A stretch of DNA of 64,000 nt from Streptomyces avicenniae. Lineage in GTDB: Bacteria > Actinomycetota > Actinomycetes > Streptomycetales > Streptomycetaceae. The stretch lies in the NCBI RefSeq assembly GCF_000719135.1, contig NZ_JOEK01000009.1:372001-436000 (forward strand), in the 5' to 3' direction. Within the stretch, counting starts at the first letter, position 1; every line of letters begins with the position of its first letter. A program made the position numbers and the translations under genes. Below, piece by piece: positions 8,236-16,225 of this stretch. Below the pieces are notes generated by a model. It was not told where the DNA came from and did not search any database. It saw nothing but the letters and a program-made list of their open reading frames with translations.

Positions 8236-9513
8236 ATGGCGGTGGGCCGGGCTGAGGCTACGCGGGGTCCGACATCGTTCGCCGAGATGGCTCGGCTGAA
8301 CGGGCAGTACGCGCACTGGCACAACTTGGTCTACTCCGCGGCATGGCTGACCGGAGGGCTCGACCTCGCCGCCCTGCGTACGGCATGGCGCGTCCTGAGT
8401 CTGCGACACGACGTCATGCGCAGGGCCTACCTCTCACCGGACGAGGCGTGCACCTACGAAGAACCCCTGACCGAGGTGGACTTCCACACCGCCGACACGG
8501 ACGCCGAAGCGCTCGAGACGATGCGCGTCGCCCTCGTCGGATCGGCTTTCCGCCTCGACGCCGTGGGACTGTCGCGCATCGTCGTCGTGCAGCGCGACGA
8601 GCGCAGGCACCTGTTCGGGATCGCACTCGACCACAACATCACCGACCTCACCTCGTGGAATCTTCTCGTCGCGGAATTGGGCGAGTTGTACGGACGCGCC
8701 CTCGCGGGCGAGTCGATCGCCGCGGAATTCGGCCGCGCCGATTCCTATCAGGAATTCGCTTCGCTGCTGCGGCGGGAATTCGCGGGCAGTTGGGGTGAGA
8801 AGTGCCGAGCGTTCTGGCTCTCGTACGCCGAGAGGTGGGAAGCCTCCTCTCCGGCCTTCTCCGTCGTCGGCACGACGGAGGGCGAGCCCTCGCTCAGGAC
8901 GGTGCGCCACGCACTGCCGAAGGACGCGCATCATCGCGTGGGTGAACTCGCGCGACGTGCCCGGGCGACGCCGTTCGTCGTGGTGACCTCCGCCGTCCTG
9001 GCGGGCCTCCAGGAGGTGACCAGCGCCTCGACCGTGGAGGTCGGTGTCGCTCACCACGGCCGTGTCCTGCCCCACACCGCCAGGACGCTCGGCCAGTTCG
9101 TCCAGGCCGTCCCCATGCGCCTCGACGGGCGACCGGGCGGTCCGCTGGAAACGGTCCGCCACGTCTTCGCGCAGAGCCTCGACGCCTTCGAGTACGCGCC
9201 CCCGTTCAGCGTCCTCGGACAGTACGGGGACCAGGACCCGACGTCCGTGAGCGACGGAAGCGGGGTGCTCATGTCACTCGACCAGACGGGCGAAGGCTTC
9301 CACGGGTCGCCTCTCGCGGGGACACGGGCGGAGTCCGTCGCGTTGGAGGCACCGGCCGGACACGGGCTGGTGGAACCCCTCGTCCTCGCGTGGTACCTCG
9401 ACGGAGCGGCCCCGGAACTCGCCGTGCGCTACGACGAGAACGCGATCCCCACGGCGGCCGTCGAATCCCTCATCGACGCAGCTGCGGGATTCGCCCTCTC
9501 GGACGCCCGCTGA
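8236..9513 (+). CDS. Free-standing NRPS condensation-domain protein (variant active site)
   Basis: 425 residues, one whole condensation domain. GAGGAGGAAGGG just upstream of the ATG at 8236 fixes the start. The catalytic motif HHxxxDG reads DHNITDL (residues 132-138): the first His is Asp and the final Gly is Leu, but the second, catalytic His133 and Asp137 are kept. The C-terminal half has the FVVVTSAVLAGL and LGQFVQAVPMRLD segments of the fold. It overlaps the next gene (TGATG). It probably forms an amide or ester bond in trans between carrier-bound intermediates; the altered motif leaves activity open. Confidence 0.8.
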   Translation: MAVGRAEATRGPTSFAEMARLNGQYAHWHNLVYSAAWLTGGLDLAALRTAWRVLSLRHDVMRRAYLSPDEACTYEEPLTEVDFHTADTDAEALETMRVALVGSAFRLDAVGLSRIVVVQRDERRHLFGIALDHNITDLTSWNLLVAELGELYGRALAGESIAAEFGRADSYQEFASLLRREFAGSWGEKCRAFWLSYAERWEASSPAFSVVGTTEGEPSLRTVRHALPKDAHHRVGELARRARATPFVVVTSAVLAGLQEVTSASTVEVGVAHHGRVLPHTARTLGQFVQAVPMRLDGRPGGPLETVRHVFAQSLDAFEYAPPFSVLGQYGDQDPTSVSDGSGVLMSLDQTGEGFHGSPLAGTRAESVALEAPAGHGLVEPLVLAWYLDGAAPELAVRYDENAIPTAAVESLIDAAAGFALSDAR

Positions 9514-10844
9514 TGGGGGCCTTCACCGGCGCCCTCCGGCGCAGCGGCGACGCCGGTTTCTCCGACGCCGCGCTCGCGAACATCTTCAACGGCCGCCTGC
9601 CCGCGCGACGTCCGGCGGCCGTGCTGCGCGCCGCCGACGCCGCCGACGTGGCGGCCGGGGTGAAGCTGGCGGCGGCGGAGGGCTGGCAGGTGTCGGTCCG
9701 CTCGGGCGGCCACAGCTGGGACGCCTGGTCGCTGCGCGAGGACGCCCTCCTCATCGACCTGGCCGCCCTGAACGGGATGCGCTACTCCGCGGACACCGGC
9801 ATCGCGGCGGTCGGCCCCGCGGTACGCAGCGGACTGGACCTGGACCCGTTCCTCGCCACGCACGACCGGTTCTTCGCCGTCGGGCACCACCCGACCGTGA
9901 GCATGGGCGGATTCCTGCTCCAGGGCGGGATGGGCTGGAACTGCCGCGGCTGGGGCTGGGCCGCGGAGTCCGTCGCCTCCATGGACGTGGTCACCGCGTC
10001 AGGGGAAGCGGTCCGCTGCTCCGAGACGGAGAACGCGGATCTCTTCTGGTCGGCGCGCGGGTCGGGCCCCGGCTTCTTCGGCGTGGTCACCGAGTTCCGG
10101 CTGCGCACCCGCCCCCGTCACAGGAGCCTGACCCGGTCCACCTCCGTCTACCCGGCCGAACTGGCGGCCGACGTGCTGACCTGGTTCAGCTCGGTGCGGC
10201 ACGAGGTGGACGCGTCCGTGGGACTTCTCGCCGTCGGAGCCGCCCCGTCCGGCCTCGACTCCCCCGTGGTGATCATCGACGGCATCTCCTTCGACGGCGG
10301 CCCGTCCTCACTGGCCCCGTTGGAGACCTGCCCGGTGGCCGACCGGGCCCTGAAGTCCACCGTCGCTCGGCCGACGGACATGGGCGAGCTGTTCGCCGAG
10401 CAGTCGGACGGCAGCCCGAGCGGCCTGCGCTACTTCGTGGACAACGCCTATGTCACCGGCGCCGCTTCCGAGCTGGTCCCGGCAGTGGCACCGGCCCTCG
10501 CCGACCTGCCGACGTCCGAGACCTTCACGATCCTCAGCGACTTCAGCCCTCAACTGTCGCGCGACCTGCCGGACATGGCGGTCTCGCTCCGTCCCGACCT
10601 GTACTTCGCCGCGTATGTCGTCAGCCGCGGCCCGGCCGACGACGCCCGGTGCCGATCCTGGTTGGACGCCACCATGGACAGGTTGGCGCCGTTCTCGGAG
10701 GGCTGCTACCTCGGCGACAGCGACCTCACCGTCCGCCCGGACAGGATCCTTTCCGACGCGGCCTGGTCCAGGCTCCAGCGGATCAGGGCCGCCCGTGATC
10801 CGGAGGGCCGCTTTCCCGGCTACCTGGGCACCCCCGTGCAGTGA
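9513..10844 (+). CDS. FAD-linked oxidoreductase, berberine-bridge-enzyme-like
   Basis: 443 residues. An N-terminal PCMH-type FAD domain has SVRSGGHSW with His67, the 8-alpha-FAD attachment residue. The second covalent site of bicovalent enzymes (Cys in a CPTVGVGG-like loop) is His126 here (GHHPTVSMGG), so the flavin is probably singly attached. The GGMGWNCRGWGWAAE segment and a C-terminal BBE domain follow. Family members oxidise alcohols, amines or rings with O2. The ATG overlaps the stop of the condensation gene by one base, so the two are co-translated. Likely a tailoring oxidase. Confidence 0.85.
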   Translation: MGAFTGALRRSGDAGFSDAALANIFNGRLPARRPAAVLRAADAADVAAGVKLAAAEGWQVSVRSGGHSWDAWSLREDALLIDLAALNGMRYSADTGIAAVGPAVRSGLDLDPFLATHDRFFAVGHHPTVSMGGFLLQGGMGWNCRGWGWAAESVASMDVVTASGEAVRCSETENADLFWSARGSGPGFFGVVTEFRLRTRPRHRSLTRSTSVYPAELAADVLTWFSSVRHEVDASVGLLAVGAAPSGLDSPVVIIDGISFDGGPSSLAPLETCPVADRALKSTVARPTDMGELFAEQSDGSPSGLRYFVDNAYVTGAASELVPAVAPALADLPTSETFTILSDFSPQLSRDLPDMAVSLRPDLYFAAYVVSRGPADDARCRSWLDATMDRLAPFSEGCYLGDSDLTVRPDRILSDAAWSRLQRIRAARDPEGRFPGYLGTPVQ

Positions 10845-10896
10845 ACGACGCCGTCGCGACGATCGGCCGATCCCGCCCACCGACGCCACCGACGCT

Positions 10897-10923
10897 GCCG
10901 CCGAGCCACGCAGGCTCGGCGGC
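10897..10923. terminator. Bidirectional hairpin between convergent oxidase and KtzT-like genes
   Basis: GCCGCCGAGCC (10897-10907) pairs perfectly with GGCTCGGCGGC (10913-10923) around ACGCA. The 11-bp stem lies in the 108-bp gap between two convergent genes, so it probably ends both transcripts. Confidence 0.65.
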
Positions 10924-10952
10924 CCTCGGAGGGGCATTGCGCCAAGGAAGGA

Positions 10953-11648
10953 TCAGGCGGAATGCGGCTGTGGGTTCAGGCCGATCCTGGCTTCCCCTTC
11001 TTCCGCGACGCCTTCGCCCAACCCCAGCTCCCGCATCGTGCCGACGATGTCGGTGCCGGGGCCGCCGTGGCCGTCCGCGAACCAGGCCATGACCCGCTCC
11101 TGGATCTCAGGGCTCTTCTCCTGGCTGAGCTTGAACATCGCCTCCACCTTCTCCACGTGGAAGGAGAACGCGCCCACACCTGGTGCGATCGAGCGGTGGT
11201 ACTCGTGCGAGGCATGGAAGTCGAAGCCTTCGCCGAAGCGGCTCTCCAGGGTTCGCGCCGTCGTCGTGACCACGGACAGGGATTCGGCGAGATCCGTGGC
11301 GAGCCGCACCGTTCCCAGGAGGTGGACGGTGACGAAGTCCCATGTCGGCGCGGCCACGTCGGTGTGGTAGAGCGTCGGCGAGACATAACCGCCTGGCCCG
11401 GTGAAGACGAGCTTGGCCGTGGTCCCGTCCGACAGCGACGCCCAGTGCGGGTTCGTCCGGTTCATGTGCCCCAGCAGGCTGGTGCCGGTGAGCAGGTCGT
11501 CGCCGGACCCGGGTCGCCGCACGACGGGCACCTGGGTCGCCTCGGGCACCGCCGTCCCGTTGCTGACGAGCAGGGCCAGGGGATGCCGGTCGATGACCCC
11601 GACCGCCCAACTCTCCCCGTCCACCCGGTACATCGGAGGGATCAGCAT
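10953..11648 (-). CDS. PaiB-fold protein, probable KtzT-like piperazate synthase
   Basis: 231 residues. The fold is that of 'FMN-binding negative transcriptional regulator' PaiB proteins (MLIPPMYR start, LLGHMNRTNPHW, GYVSPTLY, MFKLSQEKSPEIQERV). KtzT of kutzneride biosynthesis belongs to this family, binds heme through a His in the same GHMNR segment (here His61), and makes piperazic acid by forming the N-N bond of N5-hydroxyornithine. The gene directly follows an ornithine N-hydroxylase gene (43 bp), exactly the KtzI/KtzT pairing, so the enzyme call is much better than a regulator call. GGAGG supports the start. Confidence 0.8.
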   Translation of the reverse strand: MLIPPMYRVDGESWAVGVIDRHPLALLVSNGTAVPEATQVPVVRRPGSGDDLLTGTSLLGHMNRTNPHWASLSDGTTAKLVFTGPGGYVSPTLYHTDVAAPTWDFVTVHLLGTVRLATDLAESLSVVTTTARTLESRFGEGFDFHASHEYHRSIAPGVGAFSFHVEKVEAMFKLSQEKSPEIQERVMAWFADGHGGPGTDIVGTMRELGLGEGVAEEGEARIGLNPQPHSA

Positions 11649-11691
11649 CCGTCCACCTCCGCCCGGCGGCCCGTGTACGCACGGTTCGTTC

Positions 11692-12999
11692 TCACGCCAG
11701 CTCCTTGGTCAGGACCTCGGCCAGTTCACCCGCGCGGACCGCCGTGAGGGACAGCAAGGATTCGGACAGGCCGTGCGAGTGCTCCCCGTAACCGAGGGCG
11801 TAGATGCCGCATTTCACGGACTCGTCGGTCACCACGCGGCGGTTGCGGTCGAGGAGCAGACGTCCTTGGCCGTCCTGTCGGCAGCGGGGAAGCAGGTCGC
11901 CCAGCAGGGATTTCGGATCGGCTCGCACATAGCCCGTCGCGCAGACCAGCGCGTCGGCCTCGATCGTGGTGGTGCTCCCGTCGGAGAGGAACTCGATCAC
12001 GACGTTCAGACGGTCGTCGGTACGGGTCACCTCGACCAGCCGCGAGACATTGTGGACGTTGAGGCGCCGCCGCCCGGTCACCGACTCGAGATAGGAGGTC
12101 TGGTACAGGTGGCGGATCAGGTCCTCGTCCACCACTGAGTAGTTGGTGTTCGCGTGGTAGCCGTACAACGATTTCCGCACGCTCTCGGGGGCCTGGAAAT
12201 GGTGGTCAACGGCCTCGGGGTTGAAGATCGTGTTCGTGAAGGCGCTGTCGTCCGCGGCACTGTAGCCGTATCGGGAGTGCACGGAATGCACTTGGGCATG
12301 CTTGAACTGGCCATGCAGGTAGTCAACGCATTCGGCGGCGCTCTGCCCTGAGCCGAGGACCACGAACGACGACGGCTTCGACGCGGCGATGGCGTCCGCG
12401 CGGTCGAGCAGCCTGGAGGAATGCCAGATCCGCTCGGATTCGGGAAGACCTGCCGGCATCCGCGGTCGCCCGCCCGCCGCGATCACCACGTTGCGGGCCC
12501 GGTGGACCTGCGGCACCGCGTCGAGGGCTCCGGTCCGCACCGAGACATCGACGGACTCGACCACACCCGTCCCCGCGGTCGGCCGGATCTCGGTCACCTC
12601 GGACCGGTAGGAGACATGCTTCTCGAACTGCTCGGCAGCCCAGGACAAGTACTCGTGGAACTCGACCCGCAGCGGGAAGAACGTCTGCGTGTTGGCGAAG
12701 TCAACCATCCTGCCGCGCGAGTGCAGGAACGACAGGAACGAGAACCGGCTGGTCGGGTTCCGCATGGTCACCAGATCCTTCAGGAACGACACCTGCATCG
12801 TCGCCCCCTCGATGAGCATGCCGCGATGCCAGCCGAAGCGCTTCTGGGCCTCGAAGAACCTCGCGGTGACCGCTCGCCCGGCCGAGTCGAACTCGTCCAG
12901 GGCTATCGCCAGCGCGAGATTCGCGGGACCGAATCCGACACCGGCGACATCGAGCACCTCACCGCCGTCCACGGCACCGGCCCCGTGACCCCCGCTCAT
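11692..12999 (-). CDS. L-ornithine N5-monooxygenase (KtzI/PvdA/SidA family)
   Basis: 435 residues from the ATG at 12999. It has the FAD motif VGFGPANLALAIAL, the substrate-region segment MQVSFLKDLVTMRNPTSRFSF, the NADPH motif VVLGSGQSAAECVDYL, and the C-terminal ATGY and GYGEHSHGLSESLLS motifs. Length and motifs are those of flavin N-hydroxylases acting on ornithine or lysine; the adjacent KtzT-like gene points to ornithine and to piperazate formation rather than a hydroxamate siderophore. The frame stays open far upstream, but that stretch is not conserved-looking. Confidence 0.88.
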   Translation of the reverse strand: MSGGHGAGAVDGGEVLDVAGVGFGPANLALAIALDEFDSAGRAVTARFFEAQKRFGWHRGMLIEGATMQVSFLKDLVTMRNPTSRFSFLSFLHSRGRMVDFANTQTFFPLRVEFHEYLSWAAEQFEKHVSYRSEVTEIRPTAGTGVVESVDVSVRTGALDAVPQVHRARNVVIAAGGRPRMPAGLPESERIWHSSRLLDRADAIAASKPSSFVVLGSGQSAAECVDYLHGQFKHAQVHSVHSRYGYSAADDSAFTNTIFNPEAVDHHFQAPESVRKSLYGYHANTNYSVVDEDLIRHLYQTSYLESVTGRRRLNVHNVSRLVEVTRTDDRLNVVIEFLSDGSTTTIEADALVCATGYVRADPKSLLGDLLPRCRQDGQGRLLLDRNRRVVTDESVKCGIYALGYGEHSHGLSESLLSLTAVRAGELAEVLTKELA

Positions 13000-13313
13000 C
13001 GGTCGTCCGATCCGGTCGGCGCACAAGAGACATACTCGATCCGGCCGGGCAGGTCGCACTCGGCGTGATCCCCTGTCTCCTCGCCCCTGGTCCCCGGGCG
13101 GGCAGAGGATGCCGAGCGTGAGCTGTCGGCTCGGGACTCCGATCTCTCCGAGGCTGTGGGCCCAGTGTTCCGCGACATGCCGCTCCCAGGGGTGAGTACA
13201 TCGAACGATGGAACTGCCGATCTCGGGGTGGCCCGATGGCAGATGGCGCGAACGGGGCCGACGCGGAAGGACGGCGGGTCCCGCCGGGATCGCCCAGCTG
13301 CGCGGTCGCGCGT
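13000..13313. other. Gap between two minus-strand tailoring genes
   Basis: The 314 bp contain no supported gene. The reading frame of the ornithine hydroxylase stays open through part of it without family similarity that I recognise. A small GGCGGGTCCCGCCGG hairpin lies near 13273. Confidence 0.4.
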
Positions 13314-14234
13314 CTAGACGCCGTCCACGCGGGGCGGGCCGAGGCGTATGCGCTCGCGCATCTGGTCGAGACCGCCGCGGAATCCGTGCAGGTTCTCGAA
13401 CCACCAGGTGAGACCGAGGTCGGCGTAGGCGGTGACGCGCTCCCGGTCCCGGTCGCCGCCGTCACCGTCGGTGTAGCCGCCGATCGCGAAGTCGTAGGGT
13501 GCGTCGGAGGACCGGTTCTCCTCGACGTACCGGACGATCTCCCCGTACGTCTCCGTGGGGATCATCGTGGGCGTCCACGCCTTCCTGCGTTCGAGGGAGA
13601 GACGTCCTGGCAGTACGCCGTCCCATTGCGCGGCACGTCTGAACGGTCGGCGATTGGGCCAGTACCCCGCCACCCAGATGGGGATTCTGGGCTTCTGAAC
13701 AGGGCGAGGCAGGAAGGTGCACTCCTCGACCTGGAAATACCGCCCCTTGTAGCTGAAGGGTTCTCCCGACCAGAGGCCGACGATGATGTCCAAGGCCTCG
13801 TCGAGTTTGTCCGCCCGGACTCGTGCGTCACCGTCCTCGCCGAAGTCCTCGAATTCGGAATCCGCGGGATAGCCGAGCCCCACACCCAGGATGAACCGCC
13901 CGTCGGAGAGGTGATCGAGGGTCACCGTCTCCCGGGCGACCTTCCACGGACGCCGCCGAGCCAGCGGGGTGACCATCGTGCCGAAGCGAATGGTCCGCGT
14001 CCGGGTGGCCACCGCGGCGAGGCTGATCCAAGGATCCACGATCGGCCCGTTGAAGCCCCGCATGAACATGAGGTGGTCCCAGAGGAAGAAGCCGTCCCAG
14101 CCGGCGTCCTCCGCCTCTCGTGCCAGTTCGGCCAGCCGTTTGGGATCGCCGTAGTCGCCATGAGGAGGAACGGAGATCGCGTACTTGAGTCCGGCCACTC
14201 CCGTAGGACGCGCGCTTGAAGGGGATTCGGTCAC
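13314..14234 (-). CDS. Luciferase-like (LLM class) flavin/F420-dependent oxidoreductase
   Basis: 306 residues. It has the LLM TIM-barrel signature: AREAEDAGWDGFFLWDHL, SLAAVATRTRTIRFGTMVTPLARRRP, LDHLSDGRFILGVGLGYPADSEFEDFGE, and RPVQKPRIPIWVAGY. GTG start at 14234 with GAGGAG well placed. LLM enzymes use reduced FMN or F420 for monooxygenation or hydride transfer. It sits between the ornithine hydroxylase and Maf genes in the long minus-strand run, so it may oxidise or reduce the piperazate or the GTP-derived unit; this is inference only. Confidence 0.85.
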   Translation of the reverse strand: MTESPSSARPTGVAGLKYAISVPPHGDYGDPKRLAELAREAEDAGWDGFFLWDHLMFMRGFNGPIVDPWISLAAVATRTRTIRFGTMVTPLARRRPWKVARETVTLDHLSDGRFILGVGLGYPADSEFEDFGEDGDARVRADKLDEALDIIVGLWSGEPFSYKGRYFQVEECTFLPRPVQKPRIPIWVAGYWPNRRPFRRAAQWDGVLPGRLSLERRKAWTPTMIPTETYGEIVRYVEENRSSDAPYDFAIGGYTDGDGGDRDRERVTAYADLGLTWWFENLHGFRGGLDQMRERIRLGPPRVDGV

Positions 14235-14486
14235 GTGTGCTCCTCTGTAGCTGGGCTGGGATCGGGCCGGGCAACTGGTTCATGCATCCGGCCCTCCTCG
14301 TCGGGACCGGGCGTCGCCGCGCCCGTGGAGTCGGCCGTCTCGATCGTCCGTGCCGGAATCCTGATCACCGAACCGTCCGAGCACGCCCACCGGACGTCCT
14401 CGCCGCCGACGTGCCCCGGTCTCCCGCAGCAGCTCGGTGGACGTGTCCCGCGTCAGGCAGGGTGACGGGCGATCGGCGGCCTGCCT

Positions 14487-15074
14487 TCACACCCATAGGT
14501 TCGTCACACTCACGCCCAGTTCGCCGAGCAACCTGCGCACCACGGGCAGCGACAGTCCCTGCACGTTGCCGGGATCGCCCTCCACGCTCTCGACGAACCA
14601 GCCGCCCTTGCGCGAGATCATGAAGGCGCCGGCCACCGCCAGCGGCTCACCGGATTCCACATACGCGCTGATCTCCGCCGGCGTGGGTGTGGCGAAGGTG
14701 ACCACGGTGGAGCAGACCTCGGCGACCTGACGCCGCGATGCGGCGTCGATGACGCAGTGCCCCGTGTGAAAGGTCCCCTTCCGCCCGGCCATGCGCGTCC
14801 AGAGGTCCATGGCGGGCCGCGCGCTTCCCGGCTTGCCGTACGCGATGCCGTCGATCTCGAACATCGAGTCGCATCCGATGACGTACCCGCCCCGCAAGGT
14901 GCTGGCGACCGCCGCGGCCTTCGCCTGCGCCAGGCGCAGGGTGAGGTCGGCCGGTGCCTCTCCCGGCACGGCCGTCTCGTCGATCCCGCTCACCACGACC
15001 GTGGGTTCCAGCCCCGCCCTGCGCAGCAGGTCCAGACGCGAGGGCGAGCCGGATGCGAGGACGATCTCGCTCAT
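14487..15074 (-). CDS. Maf-family nucleoside triphosphate pyrophosphatase
   Basis: 195 residues with the Maf motifs LASGSPSRLDLLRRAG, SGIDET, IGCDSMFEIDGIAYGKPG and the C-terminal EGDPGNVQGLSLPVV. Family members hydrolyse canonical or modified NTPs to NMP and PPi. GGAGGA precedes the ATG at 15074. Placed after a GTP cyclohydrolase gene in the same orientation, it could cleave a triphosphate intermediate such as 7,8-dihydroneopterin triphosphate. A housekeeping Maf would not be expected inside an NRPS operon. Confidence 0.88.
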   Translation of the reverse strand: MSEIVLASGSPSRLDLLRRAGLEPTVVVSGIDETAVPGEAPADLTLRLAQAKAAAVASTLRGGYVIGCDSMFEIDGIAYGKPGSARPAMDLWTRMAGRKGTFHTGHCVIDAASRRQVAEVCSTVVTFATPTPAEISAYVESGEPLAVAGAFMISRKGGWFVESVEGDPGNVQGLSLPVVRRLLGELGVSVTNLWV

Positions 15075-15110
15075 CTCTTCTCCTCCAGGGTGACCTCGGG
15101 AGCTGAGGTT

Positions 15111-15141
15111 CACCGGCGACCGGAGGTGCCTGTCGCCGGTG
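15111..15141 (-). promoter_or_regulatory. 10-bp perfect hairpin between GTP cyclohydrolase and Maf genes
   Basis: CACCGGCGAC (15111-15120) pairs with GTCGCCGGTG (15132-15141), loop 11 nt, without a T-tract. It lies in the 164-bp gap and could attenuate or stabilise the downstream transcript. Confidence 0.4.
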
Positions 15142-15238
15142 GTCATGACGTGGACGTGCAGAAGTCCGCCGGGGCGCCGCGCTGTCGAGCCGCACGGGGC
15201 GGAAGGTGACAGGCGAGCAGGTCGGCCGGTGAAGCGGC

Positions 15239-15814
15239 TCAGAGCGTGCGCAGGGCCTGCGTTTCCGAGGCCCTGAGCAGCGCGGCGTCCCCCGCCACGT
15301 AGGACGTGTCGGTGATGACGGTCTGGTCCGAGGGGCCGCGGCTGCACATGCACATGTGCCGTCCGGAGGCTGAGGCCTGGGCGACGCGGGCCCCACCGCT
15401 GCTGACGATCTCGGTCGCGATGTCCTTCACCAGGTGCTCCTGGATCTGGAATCGCCGGCTGAACGCCTGCACCAGACGCGGGAACTTGCCGAGCCCGAGG
15501 ATGCGGTTCCCGGGGATGTAGACGATGTCCACCGTCCCGAAGAACGGCAGGAAGTGGTGCGCGCAGATCGAGTAGTAGTTGATGTCGCGGATGCGGACCG
15601 CGCCGGTGTGCTCCCCCTCGACGAGGCAGGTCGTCTTGAGGATCTTGGACGTGTCCGTCTCGTAGCCGCTCAGCAGTTCCTGGTACGCCCGGACGATGCG
15701 CGGTTCGCTCTCAGGGGACCGGTACCAGTCCAGCGCGCGCTTGTCCTTCGTCACGTTCTGTTCGATCCACTCGGCTATTGTCACTGCGTCCTCCGAATAC
15801 GATGTACGCGCCAT
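15239..15814 (-). CDS. folE: GTP cyclohydrolase I
   Basis: 191 residues. The zinc and catalytic residues are all present: Cys84 and His87 in SICAHHFLPFFG and Cys155 in GRHMCMCSRGP. KFPRLVQAFSRRFQIQEHL is the usual core helix segment. The enzyme converts GTP to 7,8-dihydroneopterin triphosphate, the entry to folate, tetrahydrobiopterin and 7-deazapurines. Being between Nudix and Maf genes, away from other folate genes, it looks like a dedicated second copy for the cluster product. It follows the Nudix gene by 18 bp. Confidence 0.92.
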   Translation of the reverse strand: MARTSYSEDAVTIAEWIEQNVTKDKRALDWYRSPESEPRIVRAYQELLSGYETDTSKILKTTCLVEGEHTGAVRIRDINYYSICAHHFLPFFGTVDIVYIPGNRILGLGKFPRLVQAFSRRFQIQEHLVKDIATEIVSSGGARVAQASASGRHMCMCSRGPSDQTVITDTSYVAGDAALLRASETQALRTL

Positions 15815-15832
15815 GGCTCGATAGGCGTGTGG

Positions 15833-16225
15833 TCAACGAATGCGTCCTTCAGCGAGCAGATGATCGAAGATGATCTGGTCAACGGCCGAGGTCAGAGGGC
15901 GGTCCGCGTACTGGAGCCAGATCATCTCGGCGATTTCCGAGGCCGGGCTGAGCTGACCTTCGTAGTCGGACTCGTAGCAGCGCATCCTCACCTCGACCCC
16001 GTCCGGATGCGCGTCCGCCTGAGCGCGGAACTCCCCGACGAACCGGGCCGTGTCCAGCCGGAGTTCGACCGAGAGTTCTTCCTTGATCTCGCGTGCCAGG
16101 GTGTCGAGATCGCTCTCCCCCGCTTCCCTCTTCCCGCCGGGCAGGTAGTAGCGCTCCCTGCCCTTGGAGCGTGTCGAGAGAATGCGACCGTTGGCGATGT
16201 TGATCCATGCAATTTTGTCGATCAT
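15833..16225 (-). CDS. Nudix hydrolase
   Basis: 130 residues. The Nudix box is complete except for the penultimate Gly, which is Ser: GKREAGE, seven residues, then REIKEELSV. LPGGKREAGESDLDTLA is typical. A Nudix enzyme (FolQ type) removes pyrophosphate from dihydroneopterin triphosphate in some folate pathways, which fits the GTP cyclohydrolase immediately downstream. It overlaps the phosphoribosyltransferase gene by ATGA. Confidence 0.88.
   Translation of the reverse strand: MIDKIAWINIANGRILSTRSKGRERYYLPGGKREAGESDLDTLAREIKEELSVELRLDTARFVGEFRAQADAHPDGVEVRMRCYESDYEGQLSPASEIAEMIWLQYADRPLTSAVDQIIFDHLLAEGRIR

Noticed and set aside
10953..11648. Transcriptional regulator PaiB
   Set aside because: The fold is right but the direct pairing with an ornithine N-hydroxylase and the KtzT-like GHMNR segment make piperazate synthase the better call.
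11692..12999. Hydroxamate siderophore cluster based on ornithine hydroxylase
   Set aside because: No hydroxyornithine acyl- or formyltransferase, no siderophore uptake genes and no IucA/IucC-type synthetase are seen, while a KtzT-like gene follows.
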